Shown: positions 37,695-49,819 of the stretch, piece by piece
Position numbering within the stretch: position 1 is the first letter of the stretch
How the letters are laid out: every line of letters begins with the position of its first letter
Source: Struthidea cinerea
Taxonomy: Eukaryota > Chordata > Aves > Passeriformes > Corcoracidae
Reading direction: 5' to 3'
NCBI GenBank assembly: GCA_013397865.1
Contig: VZTI01002652.1
Coordinates: 623,951-687,950 of the forward strand
Length of the DNA stretch: 64,000 nt
Program-made: the position numbers and the translations under genes
Notes under the pieces: generated by a model
Told to the model about the DNA's origin: nothing
What the model saw: only the letters and a program-made list of their open reading frames with translations
The model's database searches: none

Positions 37695-38639
37695 TTTCTC
37701 TTTTCCTTTAAATCTCAGATGGGAATTTGAATATTATGCCAATTAAGAATATAATGCTAGAACTACTAGACCCAAAAAGGGTGTGGCTGAGAGGGAGAAA
37801 GAGAGAGTCATTGCCTGGTTTTGTTTTCTGAGTGCCTTTCGTGGTCTGGTTTTCAGGTATAGAGTGTCCAAAACTGTATGGAAAAGAAACAGTACCTACT
37901 TGATGTTTCTGAATATTGGGTATTATTCTGCTGCATTCTGTTCCAAGTACTGCTGTCCTGCCTGTCTTATGACAATGCATGTCTCGCAGTGAGTCTTACA
38001 AATATTTGTTTGTTCCAGGATTGTAAAGTTACAGTTTCAAAAGGAAAGCTGTGAAGGTGAGGAGATTGCAGGGTTTGTGATCTTTACCTCAGAGGCAGCA
38101 GCAGGATGCTGCTGAGAGAACTCAGTGCTGTCTTGCCCTGCTTCAAGGATTGATATCAGACACTTTCTCAAGTTAAGTTTGGGACTGTTGTAGTTGCTTT
38201 GCAGTTGAATTTAAGGACTTGTATTAATAGAAACAAACTCAACATTGAAGTAGCTTTTGCAACTGAGGAAAATGCTTCTGTGCATTATAGGCCTTGATGT
38301 CACCTCACATTTACGTGGTTATAGTAGAACAAAGCTTTGTGTTTTGGGATCTATTGGAGATATTCCTTGTGGAGAGGAACCATTTGTTAGCATGGGATTG
38401 TTCTATTTACATAGGTAGTGTCTAGTATAATGACAAAAAATATATTAGTATTTGTTAGAAAAACATCTTGCTTGTCTTTACATTATTAGGAAGGCATATG
38501 TGTCTGTTAGGGAAACAAAGTTACTATTAAATGCTTCTTTTGTTATTGACGGAAATTTCATGTTCAATAGTGATGTGTCAAGTATGAATGTAAGAGATCT
38601 GCTATTCCGCAATAGCTATCCATGATATATGCCAGTGAC
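37694..38639. other. Non-coding stretch, nothing recognised
   Basis: Ordinary sequence with GAGAGA-type patches near 37785-37807. No exon or repeat is supported. Confidence 0.4.
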
Positions 38640-38850
38640 AGTGAGGCCAAATTAATCTGCTGCATGCTGGTCAATATTTGCAACTGTTTAGAGAGTTTCA
38701 TTGATGGACATTTATATAAATAGCGGTTCATTGTCCCTTAAGTGGATGTCACCTCCTGAGAGACATAATCTCCCAGGGGAAAAAACAATCATGGCAAACC
38801 TATCATCAGTCCACAGACTGAGAGACATTAATTTTCTTTTTGTTTCACTG
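38640..38850. other. Candidate conserved non-coding element
   Basis: A motif-dense, low-repeat block. Near its left end is AAATTAATCTGCTGC, followed by GGTCAATATTTGCAAC (forkhead-like) and TATATAAATAGCGG. SOX-like words CATTGT (38729-38734) and ACAATC (38785-38790) occur in opposite orientation. There is no reading frame and no recognised transposon. The call is inference from composition only. Confidence 0.3.
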
Positions 38851-40891
38851 TGAATACCTATTTTGTGTTTTTGACACGGATTCCTTTTTCTCCCACTTCC
38901 CTTAATGTACTATTGCCATTGTCTAGTGTGTGCTGTTTTATAGCAGAGTGTGGGGTAGTCGCATTTCACACATCAGATCCTTCATACAAAGCAGAAAGAG
39001 ACAGAGACATGTATATACATTTTTTGTGTGCACAGTTGTTACTGGAAATTAATAATTCTCTTTTTTTCCCTGTGAAATGCAAAGTCCAGTTTTAAAATCA
39101 GGACTATACAGTTTAAATGGTAAGATACAAAACATTCCTGTGAAATTCAAGAACTTGTATGCACTTGTAAACTGTAATTGTGAATTAGTCCTATTCAGAT
39201 AAGGTATGAAAGGGCTGCCAGTATGTGCAGTTCATCCTTAGTAGCTTTCCTGTCTTCTCAGGTCTTCTGCCAAACTCTCCTATAGTGCTGACAAGAGCCG
39301 TCTGTTCTCTTTCTCTTCTCTAACCCAGGCATCTGTAAATCACCAGGCTGTTCAGTGTTGAAACCTGCTTACATAGCACAGCAATAGGTGATACATTTTT
39401 GTGTGTGAGCATTTATTTAAGAAAGACCAATGTTTGGTTAACAGTGTCTTACTGTGCACTTCAGGATATGTATCTTTATTCTGCTTTGCTAGATTTCTGA
39501 TAGGTTTAACCCTATGCTTGTCAACTACTGTGCTGCATGTAAAATAAGTAGTAGCTTCACATTCCCTAAATGTTTCTTTGAAAGCTGACTCAAATAAATG
39601 TCTTTGCTCCTCAATACTTTTGTGAGACCAAAAAAAGTTTTGCTTCTGGCTCTTCTAGTCTTTCATTTTTAAAACTAGTTGTGTTGGGAAACTTCTCAAA
39701 AGAACTTCCATCTACACAAGTGGATTTTATTTATAGAAGAGTGGATTTTATTTATAGAAGAGTGGAGTTGGTTCTCCTGCAGGAAGGACAAATTTCTTCT
39801 GTCAGAAACAAATATATAAGCAAACTAAAACACGGAAAAGGTCTGTTTTGGCTGTCCTTACTAATTAAAGAATGAAAAGGCAAAAGATGGTCAGGGGAAG
39901 GGTGATCATAATTTGATTTTCTGTTTGGCTTCAGTTTCTGTTTTTCTGACTCAATGTTAGGAAATCCTCTTCCTGTGCCCCTAGTGTCATGAAAGAGCAA
40001 GGGGAGAAATCTTGGGGTCACAGATATCTGTGGAAATGGTATTAACTTCAACCAGCAATGAGCAAATGATTTACAATGCTCAGGAGAGAGACTGACCTGT
40101 TAGCCAAAAAAGGCTCAAAGAGGGAAGAACTGTTATGGCTGTTTGAAAAAGTTGTCCTCTAACCATCGTTTTTCTTTTGTGTTGGGAATGGTTCAAGCTT
40201 TAGGAGAATGAATTGCCTCCTGATAAGCTTGCCTGTCAGTCTGTAATGCCAGTAAATCCAGCCCTAAGGCAGCTCGTCCTCAGCCTCGTGTACTTGCCAT
40301 GCTGGGCTGCAGGCCCTCCTTGCCAGCTTGGAGGCTCATTATGTGGGTAAGGCTCTCAGGAAGCAGGACATGGTTGTTATTTGTGTCTGCTTGACTTGCC
40401 ACATAACATGTTATGGATATGCAGGTCACTTCTTTCACTCTAGCTTGTTCTTTTCCCTCAACTTCCAGAACTTTAAGATGCCTGAGGATTTCACAAATAC
40501 ATTGCATGAGGGAAAAATATTCTTCTGTTGATAGAAGATTTATGTCAAAGGTGGGTGTTCTCTCTGCCAAAGACGCACAGTTTCTGTGCCTTGTGATGCT
40601 TGAGTTTCTTTTGCAATTTTACTTACATTTAGTAACTGAACAGTCCTTTAAAAAAAAAATTAGAGTTAGCGGTAATTTCTTTTTGCATACATGTCTCTCT
40701 GTGTGTGATTAGTTTTGTTTCAAGCTACTCAGGAAATGATTATTAAACAAAATTTAAACCAAAATAAAACATGTTTATGACTTGATTAAATACAGAAGCC
40801 TCTGGAGCACAGCAGAAAGTGGCAGAACAAATAGACAAAAATATGACTGGATTGATAAATAGCAGTATTTGAAAGAAGGGTAGTTTACAAT
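38851..40891. other. Non-coding stretch with a 21-bp tandem duplication
   Basis: No exon or known transposon was recognised apart from the tandem duplication at 39720-39766. The last five bases (40887-40891, ACAAT) flank LTR copy B and are its probable left target duplication. Confidence 0.4.
39720..39766. repeat. 21-bp tandem duplication
   Basis: GTGGATTTTATTTATAGAAG plus one A is repeated exactly at 39720-39740 and 39741-39761, followed by a partial third unit GTGGA. The perfect identity suggests a recent slippage event. It keeps an open frame (39681-39875) because 21 is a multiple of three, but that frame is not recognised as a gene. Confidence 0.9.
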
Positions 40892-41975
40892 TGTATTTGG
40901 TTTGTGTGGCCAGGTTTTGGTAGATGCGGGATACAGGGGTGGCTTCTGTGAGAAGCTGCTAGAAGCTTCCCCCATGTCCGACAGAGCCAATGCCAGCTGG
41001 CTCCAGGATGGACCTGCTGCTGGCCACGTCTGCACCAGTCAGGAATTATAGTAATGCCTCTGTGATAAAGTTTTTAAGAACAAAAAAAAAAGTTATTGTG
41101 CAGATGTAATTGAGGCCAGAGAAGGGCAGAGTGAGAATATGTGAGAGGAACAGCTCTGCAGACACCAAGGTCGGTGGAGAAGGAGGAGGTGCTCCAGGCA
41201 CTGGAGCTGAGATTCCCCTGCAGCCCGTGGTGAAGACCATGGTGAAGCAGCTGTGCCCCTGCAGCCCATGGAGATCCACAGGGATGCAAAGATCCACCTG
41301 CAGCCCAAGGAGGAGCCCCACCTGCTGGAGCAGGTGGATGCCCAAGAAAGGGCTGTGAACCTGTGGGGAAACCCGTGCTGGAGCAGGCTCCTCACAGGGA
41401 CCTGCAGACCCATGGAGAGAGGAGCCCACACCGGAGCTTGTGGGGGACCAGTGCTAGAGCAGGCTGTTCTTGAAGGCCTGCACCCCATGGAAGAGTGACC
41501 CACATTGCAGCAGTTTGTGGAGAACTGTTCCCTGTGGGATGGACTCACACTGGAGAAGTTCATAGAGAGCTGTCTCCCATGGAAGGGACCCCAGGCTGGA
41601 GCAGGGGAAGGACTACTCTCCCTGAGTAGTGGCAGAAACAATGTGTGATGAACTGACCATAACACACATTCCCTGTCTTCTTGTGCGGCTGGGAGGGAGG
41701 AGGTGGAGCTTGGGAAGGAGAGAGGGATGAATGATGGTGTTTTTAAGATTTATTTTACACTCACTATCATGCTCTGATTTTGTTAGTTATAAATTCAATT
41801 GATATTCCCAATTTGAGTCTGTTTTTCCCATGATGGCATTTGGTGAGTGAGCTCTCTCTGGACCTCATCTCAACCCATGAACCCTTCATTATATTTTCTC
41901 TTCCCTATCCAGTTGCAGAGGGGAGTGATAGAATGGCATTGGCCTGGCGTCCAGCTGGGGTCAACCCGCTTAACA
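40892..41975 (-). mobile_element. Solo LTR copy B of the same avian endogenous retrovirus family
   Basis: This is the same element as the LTR at 6549-7629, in the opposite orientation. On plus it begins TGTATTTGGTTTGTGTGGCC (the reverse complement of the LTR end) and closes with GGGGTCAACCCGCTTAACA, a diverged form of the TGTCATGGGTTG start. Length is 1084 bp against 1081 for copy A. Flanks are ACAAT (40887-40891) and ACACT (41976-41980), a 5-bp target duplication with one mismatch. Shared blocks include CTGTGAGAAGCTGCTAGAAG (40947-40966), CCATGGTGAAGCAGCTGTGC (41238-41257) and CACCTGCTGGAGCAGGTGGA (41319-41338). The longest open frame in the window (190 codons, 41093-41665, minus) lies wholly inside and is an LTR translation. 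No retroviral genes adjoin. The diverged termini suggest it is older than copy A. Confidence 0.85.
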
Positions 41976-43009
41976 ACACTTGGTCAACAACACTTAAGAA
42001 CTGTGTTGTGCACATAGGACTAGACTTTTCTGTGATGCTTCCATGATATTTATGCTTGGCCACGTGAGGCTGTCAGTATCTCAGTATTGGAAGCACTAGT
42101 GCCTCTCAGCAACCTTACAAGTGGAGCGTGCACTATCCTGCATGACAGCTGAGGGACAGGAGAATGTAGTTTATTCAAGGTTACCCAGGAAGCCCAGCTG
42201 TTGAATTCCTGTGACAAAAGCACAGGAATTAATGTTCTATTGCAGTGCTGGTGGATTACTCTATATGCCAAATCTGAGGCAATTGGTATATAGCAAAATA
42301 GCTCTGTAGATTTCCAGATTTTTGGAGGGTGAAATGGCACATTTAGAAGGACTCCTGCAGAGGGTGTTTGTTTCAGTTCATAGAAACAGGTAGAGCTAGA
42401 GGACATACATATCCATAGGACTCTGGAGTCAAGTTAATAACTTCAGTCCCTGAATGTCCATTTCCTGAATCCACTCTCAGCTCATTGGCAAGAACTGTTA
42501 CCACTGCAGCACGAGGGATTGTCCTGTTCGGTGCTGTAGTTATCACTTTGCATCTATATAAAAAAAGTCCACGGGTCTTGTTTCAGAAATCCCTCTTGTA
42601 CAGCAGGTAAAATTTTACCATTTTGAGAACAGTTACAGTTGAAAAAAGTAATATTAAAATATTTTGGAAACTGGATTAATAACTTACATTTTCTCTTGCT
42701 ATTTTGTTGAACTCCCTGCTAACATCAAGAAATTCACATTGCAATATGTTGATGCATGACTCATCCTAGGATATACCCTCTATTGGGTTGTGGCCCTAGA
42801 TGAGGCAGAGAGGTGTCTCATAAATGGCTTTTATCTATAAATTAAATTACCTCAAAGGCAGTATTCCTATGCTTCACCAGTGGGTTGGGGGTTTTTTGTT
42901 TGTTTGTGTTGTTGCTGTTGTTGTTTGTTCCATTTGCCCTCCATCTTTCATACTAAAGGAGATGCCAATTACAAATAGTTTTGGGTAATATTCTGTTTCT
43001 GGTATTGCT
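41976..43009. other. Non-coding stretch, one possible SINE remnant
   Basis: Bases 42110-42210 (CTTACAAGTGG ... TTCAAGGTTACCCAGGAAGC) resemble a diverged MIR core (ACTGAGG ... CAAGGTCACACAGC), at low confidence. A TG/TTG-rich low-complexity patch lies at 42884-42929. No exon is supported. Confidence 0.35.
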
Positions 43010-43160
43010 TGAACGTCGATAAAATTTCTCTGCAATGCAGCCTCAGGGATTGTCATATCCCCCACCCAGTGGCTTGCAAGGAATGCATTGGATAATGACA
43101 AGCTGCAGTGCGCTGTGCTCGGAGAGCTAATGAGGTACTTTGTTCTTGAGCATGAGTACA
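43010..43160. other. Candidate conserved non-coding element
   Basis: This block keeps CpGs (GAACGTCGATAA, CAGTGCGCTGTGCTCGG) in a low-CpG context. It contains GGATAATGACAAGCTGCAG and GAGAGCTAATGAGG, with homeodomain-like TAAT cores on both strands. It lies between simple repeats and a CR1 fragment without belonging to either. The call is inference only. Confidence 0.28.
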
Positions 43161-43636
43161 TATTTCATCTACACCTTTCAGGTACAGGAGTTTTAACTGA
43201 CATTGTATGCATTTAAAAGGAAGTGAATTTCTGACACAAGTGTAGGTACTACACTGACCATAATGATTTCATTATGTTCTCCAAACTCAGCATCAGGCTG
43301 TCCTCAGGGGAAATGGACGTTTTGAATGTACGGTAGGGAATTACCAAAAGATTGAGGATGCCCTTCTGAAAGGGGGTCATAAAGATGCTGTGAGTTGTTA
43401 GAAGGAACAAAGGTATGATACATGCTCAGACATGTCTTTTTAATCCTTTCCTTGACACTAAGCACCTCTACTGAATGCTAAGGCTGCATTTCTACATCAT
43501 GAATGTAATGATACAGTAAATGTGCAGGAAATAAAATTTCAATCTTGTCCTTTTCTGCCTTTTCTACATATTAAAAAAAAAAAGTAATGGAAATAGGGAT
43601 ACAAAACCTTCATTTTTAAAAGGGGGAAAAAAAAGG

Positions 43637-44040
43637 AATACATTGGGGACTACAGGACAGATGGTCTTTCCTCAGTGCCCAGTAAGATCATGGAGCAGAT
43701 CTCATGAAAACTGTGCTAAGGCACATGGAAAATAGCGGGGTGATTGGTGACAGACAACATGGCTCCACTAGGGGCAAGTCATGCCTGACAAATTTGGTGG
43801 CCTTTTACAGTGGGGTAACAGCATCATTGAATGAGAGACATGAGACTGATGTAATTTATCTGAACTTGTGCAAAACATTTGACACTGTCCTGCATGACAT
43901 TCTTGTCTCTAGGTTGCAGAGGCATCACTCTGTGGGTAAGAAATTGGCTGGAAGATTGCACTCAAAGAATTGAGGTCAATGGCAGAGTTCAGCTGTCTGC
44001 AGAGTTCATGAGCTCTGGAGCAAGGCTGGGTAGGTAGTGG
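43637..44040 (+). mobile_element. CR1 LINE reverse-transcriptase fragment (decayed)
   Basis: The segment encodes part of the CR1 ORF2 reverse transcriptase. The frame from 43704 to 43973 reads RQHGSTRGKSCLTNLVAFYS (residues 17-36), a match to the conserved QHGF-KGKSCLTNL block. It is followed by VIYLNLCKTFDTVLHDIL (residues 50-67), which corresponds to motif A (usually YLDFSKAFDTV). The first aspartate of motif A is replaced by asparagine. At about 43920 the match shifts frame: GITLWVRNWLEDCTQRIEVN is read in another phase (from 43921). The upstream nucleotides (AAGATCATGGAGCAGATCTC, 43684-43703) also match CR1. Both ends are truncated, and neither the endonuclease domain nor the 3' end is present. 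It is an inactive relic. Confidence 0.92.
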
Positions 44041-47000
44041 CCCCATCTGAGGTTATTTTGACAATGCTTCACAGCCCCAAAGAAAAGTCTCAACAATATA
44101 AAACTTTCTTTGCAAGCTGAGTCAAACCGCAGCTTTGCCTCCCTCCAGATTGATACAAATTACACGGATTTAGTTATTTGCACTGCTGTATGTCCTCATC
44201 ACCCCTTCCCTTCCCCATGGGAGTCACATGGTGGAAATAAAGGGTGCTGCTTGAAGTACAGGTGCTCTGAAAGAAGAGTTGTGGTTTTTGTATTACAACC
44301 ACATAAAATGTTTCAGTGTTTCTTTTTAGGTCGTGCACTGTTCATTCCTCCTGTTCCTCTGTTGTGCTGCCATAGACAGTTGTCTCTTACCAGAAAGTAA
44401 ATTAAATGCAGTGTTAATAACATGAGTAATACTACTGCTTGGATGTCAGTAGGAGATAGGATAAGAAATGGAGACTAGGGGGTCTTCAGCCTTCTGGTAA
44501 ATCTCTGCACTGAAACTGAGCTGCAGAATTTGTTAGTTGCTTGGAAAATGTCTCCTGTGTCTGTTTGTTCCTGCCTGCCTTTATTATCAAGATCTGCTTT
44601 TGGAAATCAATGCTAGTGTGGTATTTCAAGGTGATCTAGAATCCATATGTAGACTATAATTTTGCTCCAGCTATGTTGCAGACACATTAGTGCAGATTAA
44701 ATAGAAGAAGATAAAAGGCAAGTTGATGCAATCATATTTGCAGGACAATAGAAGTGGAAGTGATCAAAGGCAAGACCAAGGCTGGGTCACTCTGCTGGAG
44801 TACTCCTCTCACTCTCTTCACTTGAGCTGCTATTAGGTTTCCAGGCTCTTTGGAGCAGGAATTGGAAGCATAACCAAGGAAGGTATTTTGCCACTACACA
44901 TTAATTTTGATTTACTACTCAACAGCTGAGAACCAAAGAGCAGACTTGTAAGAGCAGCCACTATATGGCTGACTTATCACACACCTCTATAAAGTCCTCT
45001 CCTCAGCAGGAGTTAGACTTCAGCTAGTCCTGAGGTCTGAGATACTAAATGCCTCTTTGGTACATGACAGATCTTTTGAAGCCTTTGAAGCTACTAAAGC
45101 TGAAAGTATCATCAAACTTCCAAATTGTAGGGTGTATAATGACCCATTAGAGAAAATAAGAAAGTTAGGGAGTAACAGGGAAATGTCTGAGATCTGCAAC
45201 TGCTCCTTCTTGAACAAATGCTGTTACACTGCAGAACCTCAGTTTTCTTCCCTGCCAGAAATGGGGTTATTTACCTTCATCTATAGAATGCTTCAAGGCT
45301 GACAGCTGAAGGGGACTGTGGAAGTATTTGGATTAATTACTGTTTATCATGGTGTTACTATTATGGCTACCACAGCTATAATCTGATGTAGGTTCATTTA
45401 TATAATGAAATAATTCTCTTCTCAGTAGAGATTTGAGTTGCAGCTTAAATCTGTTGAGACAACGTAGAAACTTTTTTGTGACTTGCTGTAGCACAAACCC
45501 ATTGCTGCCCTGGATTTTAGTGAGAATTGCTTAGTGAAGTGGTGCACTCTAAATTTGACTAGATGATCTGTTTGGGTTTTTTGAGAAGCACTGAAAGCTT
45601 GGATGGACACAGGTTTCAATATTATTTTAACAGCTAAAGTGAGTCTGGCTGAATGATGTGTTCCTATAGTCAAGACCACAGACCATTCAGCAGGTATGGA
45701 TGAGACATTGGTAAATCACTTGAGGGATGAAGTGCCAAATATTACAACTTGAGAGGCTCAAGACAAACCTTGGGGCTGAGAAGGAACTTGCTGTTTACTC
45801 AGACATTTCTTTACAGAAACTGTGGAAGTCAGTAGTTTTTGCAAGAAGGAAAGGATTGATGGTCAAAGGTGAAATGACACTGGGGAAAGGTGAACTGCTG
45901 CTTGATTTATGGTAACCACCCAGAGCACACTGAGCACCAAGGGCTGCTGAGGTATCATGCCTCTGGCATTAGCCATGGAAAAGGGTGGCTAGTCTGTTTT
46001 TGAGCCAGACATCTAGATTTTTAAAGATGACCCACAATACTGACATTTTGCTCTGTCCAGGGAGACAACTTGCTTCAGGATTGTTTTGAAGAAAGACTCT
46101 AATGCCCAAAGAGAGAAAAATCAACCCTCTTCTCATCTGAGATGCAGGAGATTGGTTTTGTGACAGTTTGAATTTTTTTTTTTTAAAGGTTGGTTTTCAT
46201 TATTACTCTGCCTAGCTATTTTGTATGGTGTTTGAAGATGTTAATGAATCATAGCAGCATTGTCGTTTCAGATGGGTTTGGTGAGGCATCCAGCATGTTA
46301 GTGCCTGTGAGCTACCTACTTGTACTTCAGCCAGCCACAGGACCACATCAGTCTTGCACAGGAATAAATAGCTTTACTTTCCCCCATCTTAGAGTTCTGC
46401 TGAGTGGGTCAGTCTGACTTCTTTCTTTCCTTGGGCTCCTTCCTTCCAGCTTTCACTCTGCTGTGCCTTTAAAATGCACCAGAGAGGGTATAATAGCAGT
46501 TTTACAGAACAAAAGGAGAAGAGGTGAAGTGATCTGACCACCTTCAGGATATAAGTAAAGCAAGAGACAGAAAATAAATTCATTAATTCCCACATAGACT
46601 CAGCACAATCCCCACTCTGACACCTCCTCTCTCAGGCTTTTACCATTTCTTTCCTATACACATTTGAACAAAATTTCAGGACTTTATGCTTCCTTCTGCA
46701 CTGCTTGACCTCAGTGTTTTCCTGTAGTAACCACAGTGGTTTGAGATACCTAGATCTTTTGAGCTTTAGCTGCCTTTTTTTCTTTGTTTAGCTACAGTTT
46801 AAATACCAGCCAAACTGTCAGAATTGTTACTTACCATAACTACTTAGGACTACCTTCAGCTGCTTTCTTGCAGGTGAATAGAAGTGCTTGAGAGCAAAGT
46901 CTAGTAATGTAGTTTCCTTTTCAGGGTAGATTTCATTCCTGCTCTTAACCTGTTCACCTTCTCAATAGATGTATCTGTGAAGCCACGCTTCCAGTTTAAG

Positions 47001-49819
47001 ATTAAAGACTTCAGAGATTACTTCTGTTACATTGGATGATAACAAAAAGTTTTCATTGCACAGGTTACCAAAAGTGTATTTAGCAAATGTGCAAATATCC
47101 CTTTGGACACGAAGCTCAGAATGGACAGAAGTGATGGGGGAGAAGGAGTCTCCCATCTATAGATGGCTTCCAGACCAGGGATTGATCAATGTTTTTGTGG
47201 AAGGATTACTTGAAGGTGACAAATAGTACTTTTTTCTTTTTTTTTTTTCTCCTCAACAATGTCTAGAAAATAAACTGTATAAATTCCCTGAAAGTAGTAG
47301 TGGATTCGATGCACCAAATTCAGAACTTTGGTCTTTATGTGCACTTGTTCCACAGTTGCATATATTTTGAATGTGGGTGCCTGACATCCCTAACTCAAAT
47401 GAAATGTTACGACTAACAATCAGAGCATACAGCAGCAAGAAGACTAACAGGTTGAAGTGCAGCTATCATAACCTCAGAGCCTGCCACTTTGGGCAGAAAA
47501 TAGGCACCTAAAGCCAGAAATCGCCTGATGAACCCAGCATCTGTGCTGATGCACAAGTGTGTCTCTAAATGTTGTAGTGCAGCATTTTCTAGCCACTTTC
47601 TTTGGCAATTTCTAATCATCTGAACTTGTGAAGGAATTTTTATATTTGGATGTTTGCTACAGAGTGATAACTTTGGATTTGTTTTTTCTTTTTAATAATT
47701 TTTGGCTCAGTTAAATGCTCTCTTCTGCTTCAGACTCTACTTGTATGAATTAGTGTACCTTTTTAATGCATAAAAATGGCTTAATAGTTAAATGTTTTCT
47801 TTCCATGCCAATCTAGTATTTCACTTGTCTCTTTTAGTGGTTATTGTTCTGAGGGCAGAAAAGAAAGGGAATAATGAAGTCTCAATTTTATGTTTAGCTA
47901 GTTATCCAAAACACTTTGCTTTGTCTAAAAGCTTCATGCTTTTCACTAGCAAGATCCCTCAATCATAATTTGATCTTTAGACATGATTTCCAATAATTGC
48001 TTTACGGGCAACTTTTGAATGTCATTTAAGAGGTTTCCCCATTAATCTTAGTTGATATTCATAATCTGGAAAAGAAAAATTGGCAATTGAAGAGCTCTTT
48101 TACACTTTTACAGTATAAATGAGACAGAGCTCTTTTTTTTAGTGATTATGGTGTGGGTTTTTTGTTTGGTTTGGGCTTTTTTAATCCTTTGCTAAAGTTA
48201 AGCAGAAGCAGTATAAACAAGGTTTCTAGGTAATGGAGTGAAGTTCAGTGTTTTACTGCAGTGATTGAGTGTTCTATCATGTCTGACTGTATTGTGCACT
48301 GATTTCCTTTCATTCCCAGATGTGAGTTCTTACCATACCCTTCGCCTCTTCTACTTGCTCCAATTATCTCATCTAAAGGAAAGTTTCTAGAATCAACCAT
48401 ATTGTTTCATGATTGTTCTAAAGAAAAATCAGAGTCTCCCTCCTTACATGTTTGGGGCACCTCAAATAAATAGCAGGTCAAATTACTAATCTATTAGCTC
48501 TTTGTCTGCCATGGTATGCACAGTTAGTCATGAAATATTCATGCAATTCAGGAGAAAGCTTTTGGGGGGGGCTTGCGGGAGAGGGAAGGCAGCTCCTGAA
48601 ATAAAACCACAGTATGTAAGGTCAATCAGCTTGCTGCTTTTAGATTCAAGCTCAGGTCAAACCTTTCATCCTAGAAACTTTGCCCAAGAGTTATTTACTT
48701 TCAGCTGTCGAGCTTGTTAAATGATTACCTAAGTCTATAGTGTCCTTTTTTTTCTTCACAGGAAGGCTTTTACAAATGACTTTTTTTCTCTAAAGGATTA
48801 CATTTTTACAGTACATGGTTCTCTATATATAAGCTTTTCACAGAAGTCCTAATCTGACTTCAAATTAAATCCATTGGTAACTCCTGTTGACTTCAGTCAG
48901 AACAGCACAGCGCCTGTCTGTCTTCATGTATTTGAGGAAAGTCTATTCAGCAGTAGAAAGCACATTCAATGACACATAGTTATAAGACTACCGGGTTTAA
49001 AAGAATATGAAGTCACATATGCACATAAATCTAAAACAAGATGTACAGTAGTTGGCCTTCCTACCCCATCTTCTCATTTAGCCTTGCAGAGTGAGCAAAT
49101 GCATAATAAAAGAGGAAATAATGTAAATTTTGAATAAAAAAGAAAAATAAAAACCTGTGTTATAGCTTTGCAAAACCTATGCTAATATTATGTTCATTAT
49201 TATAATATCACAGTACTTTCTTCTGTGTACTAGTGACATTCTTTCTGTTCTTGTGCTTTCTCATCAGTGTGAAAAATGTGTAAGGGAAGGCTTCAGCTTG
49301 AGGGTGATTTTTCCTCTTTAAATACATGAATGTCTTAGGGAAGTTGAGAAGAATCCAGCTTGCAATCTGAAGCAAAAGGTGACAAGATTGACTCCAAGGT
49401 TGGTTGAAGGAAATTAATGTCATAGATTCAGGCTGATGCTTGTAGAAGCTCATGTCTTTTTCCATTATGCCAGATGAACAAAGTGTTGCCTGTCATTTTT
49501 ATTTCAGCACCTCATTTATTTTGATTAATCTGGTTAAAAGTTTTGGAAACCTTGCAAATTATCACCTGAGGCTCTGATTTTATATTTATTTGTTTCTATA
49601 TTTATATAAATAGATTTATAAGTATATTTAAATATACTTATTGATTTTATATTTATATTACATTGTGATACACACTGCAATGACTTGTAGTCACTTGTAG
49701 GTGTTTAAACATGTCTGGATTTTTGACACAGTTCAAGACAGGAATGACTTTCTAATTCAAGCTGGAGACTCAGACTAATCAGAAATTTTATGTATTCTGA
49801 TTGAGAATGCATAAAATTG
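44041..49819. other. Long non-coding stretch, one possible SINE remnant
   Basis: No exon is supported. Bases 45160-45310 include GAACCTCAGTTTTCTTCCC and AAATGGGGTTATTTACCTTC, reminiscent of the MIR 3' part (CCTCAGTTTCC ... AAATGGGGATAATACCTACC), at low confidence. A perfect 24-bp AT palindrome lies at 49618-49641. Poly-T runs occur near 46168-46183 and 47238-47249. Confidence 0.4.
49618..49641. repeat. Perfect 24-bp AT-rich palindrome
   Basis: The sequence is centred on TATATTTAAATATA and equals its reverse complement over all 24 bases (outer arms ATAAG/CTTAT). It sits in a TATTTATA-rich tract (49578-49661). Confidence 0.85.

Noticed and set aside
41093..41665. Longest open frame in the window (190 codons, minus)
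   Set aside because: It lies entirely inside LTR copy B and reflects its GC-rich tandem units. The matching part of copy A is open in other phases and interrupted.
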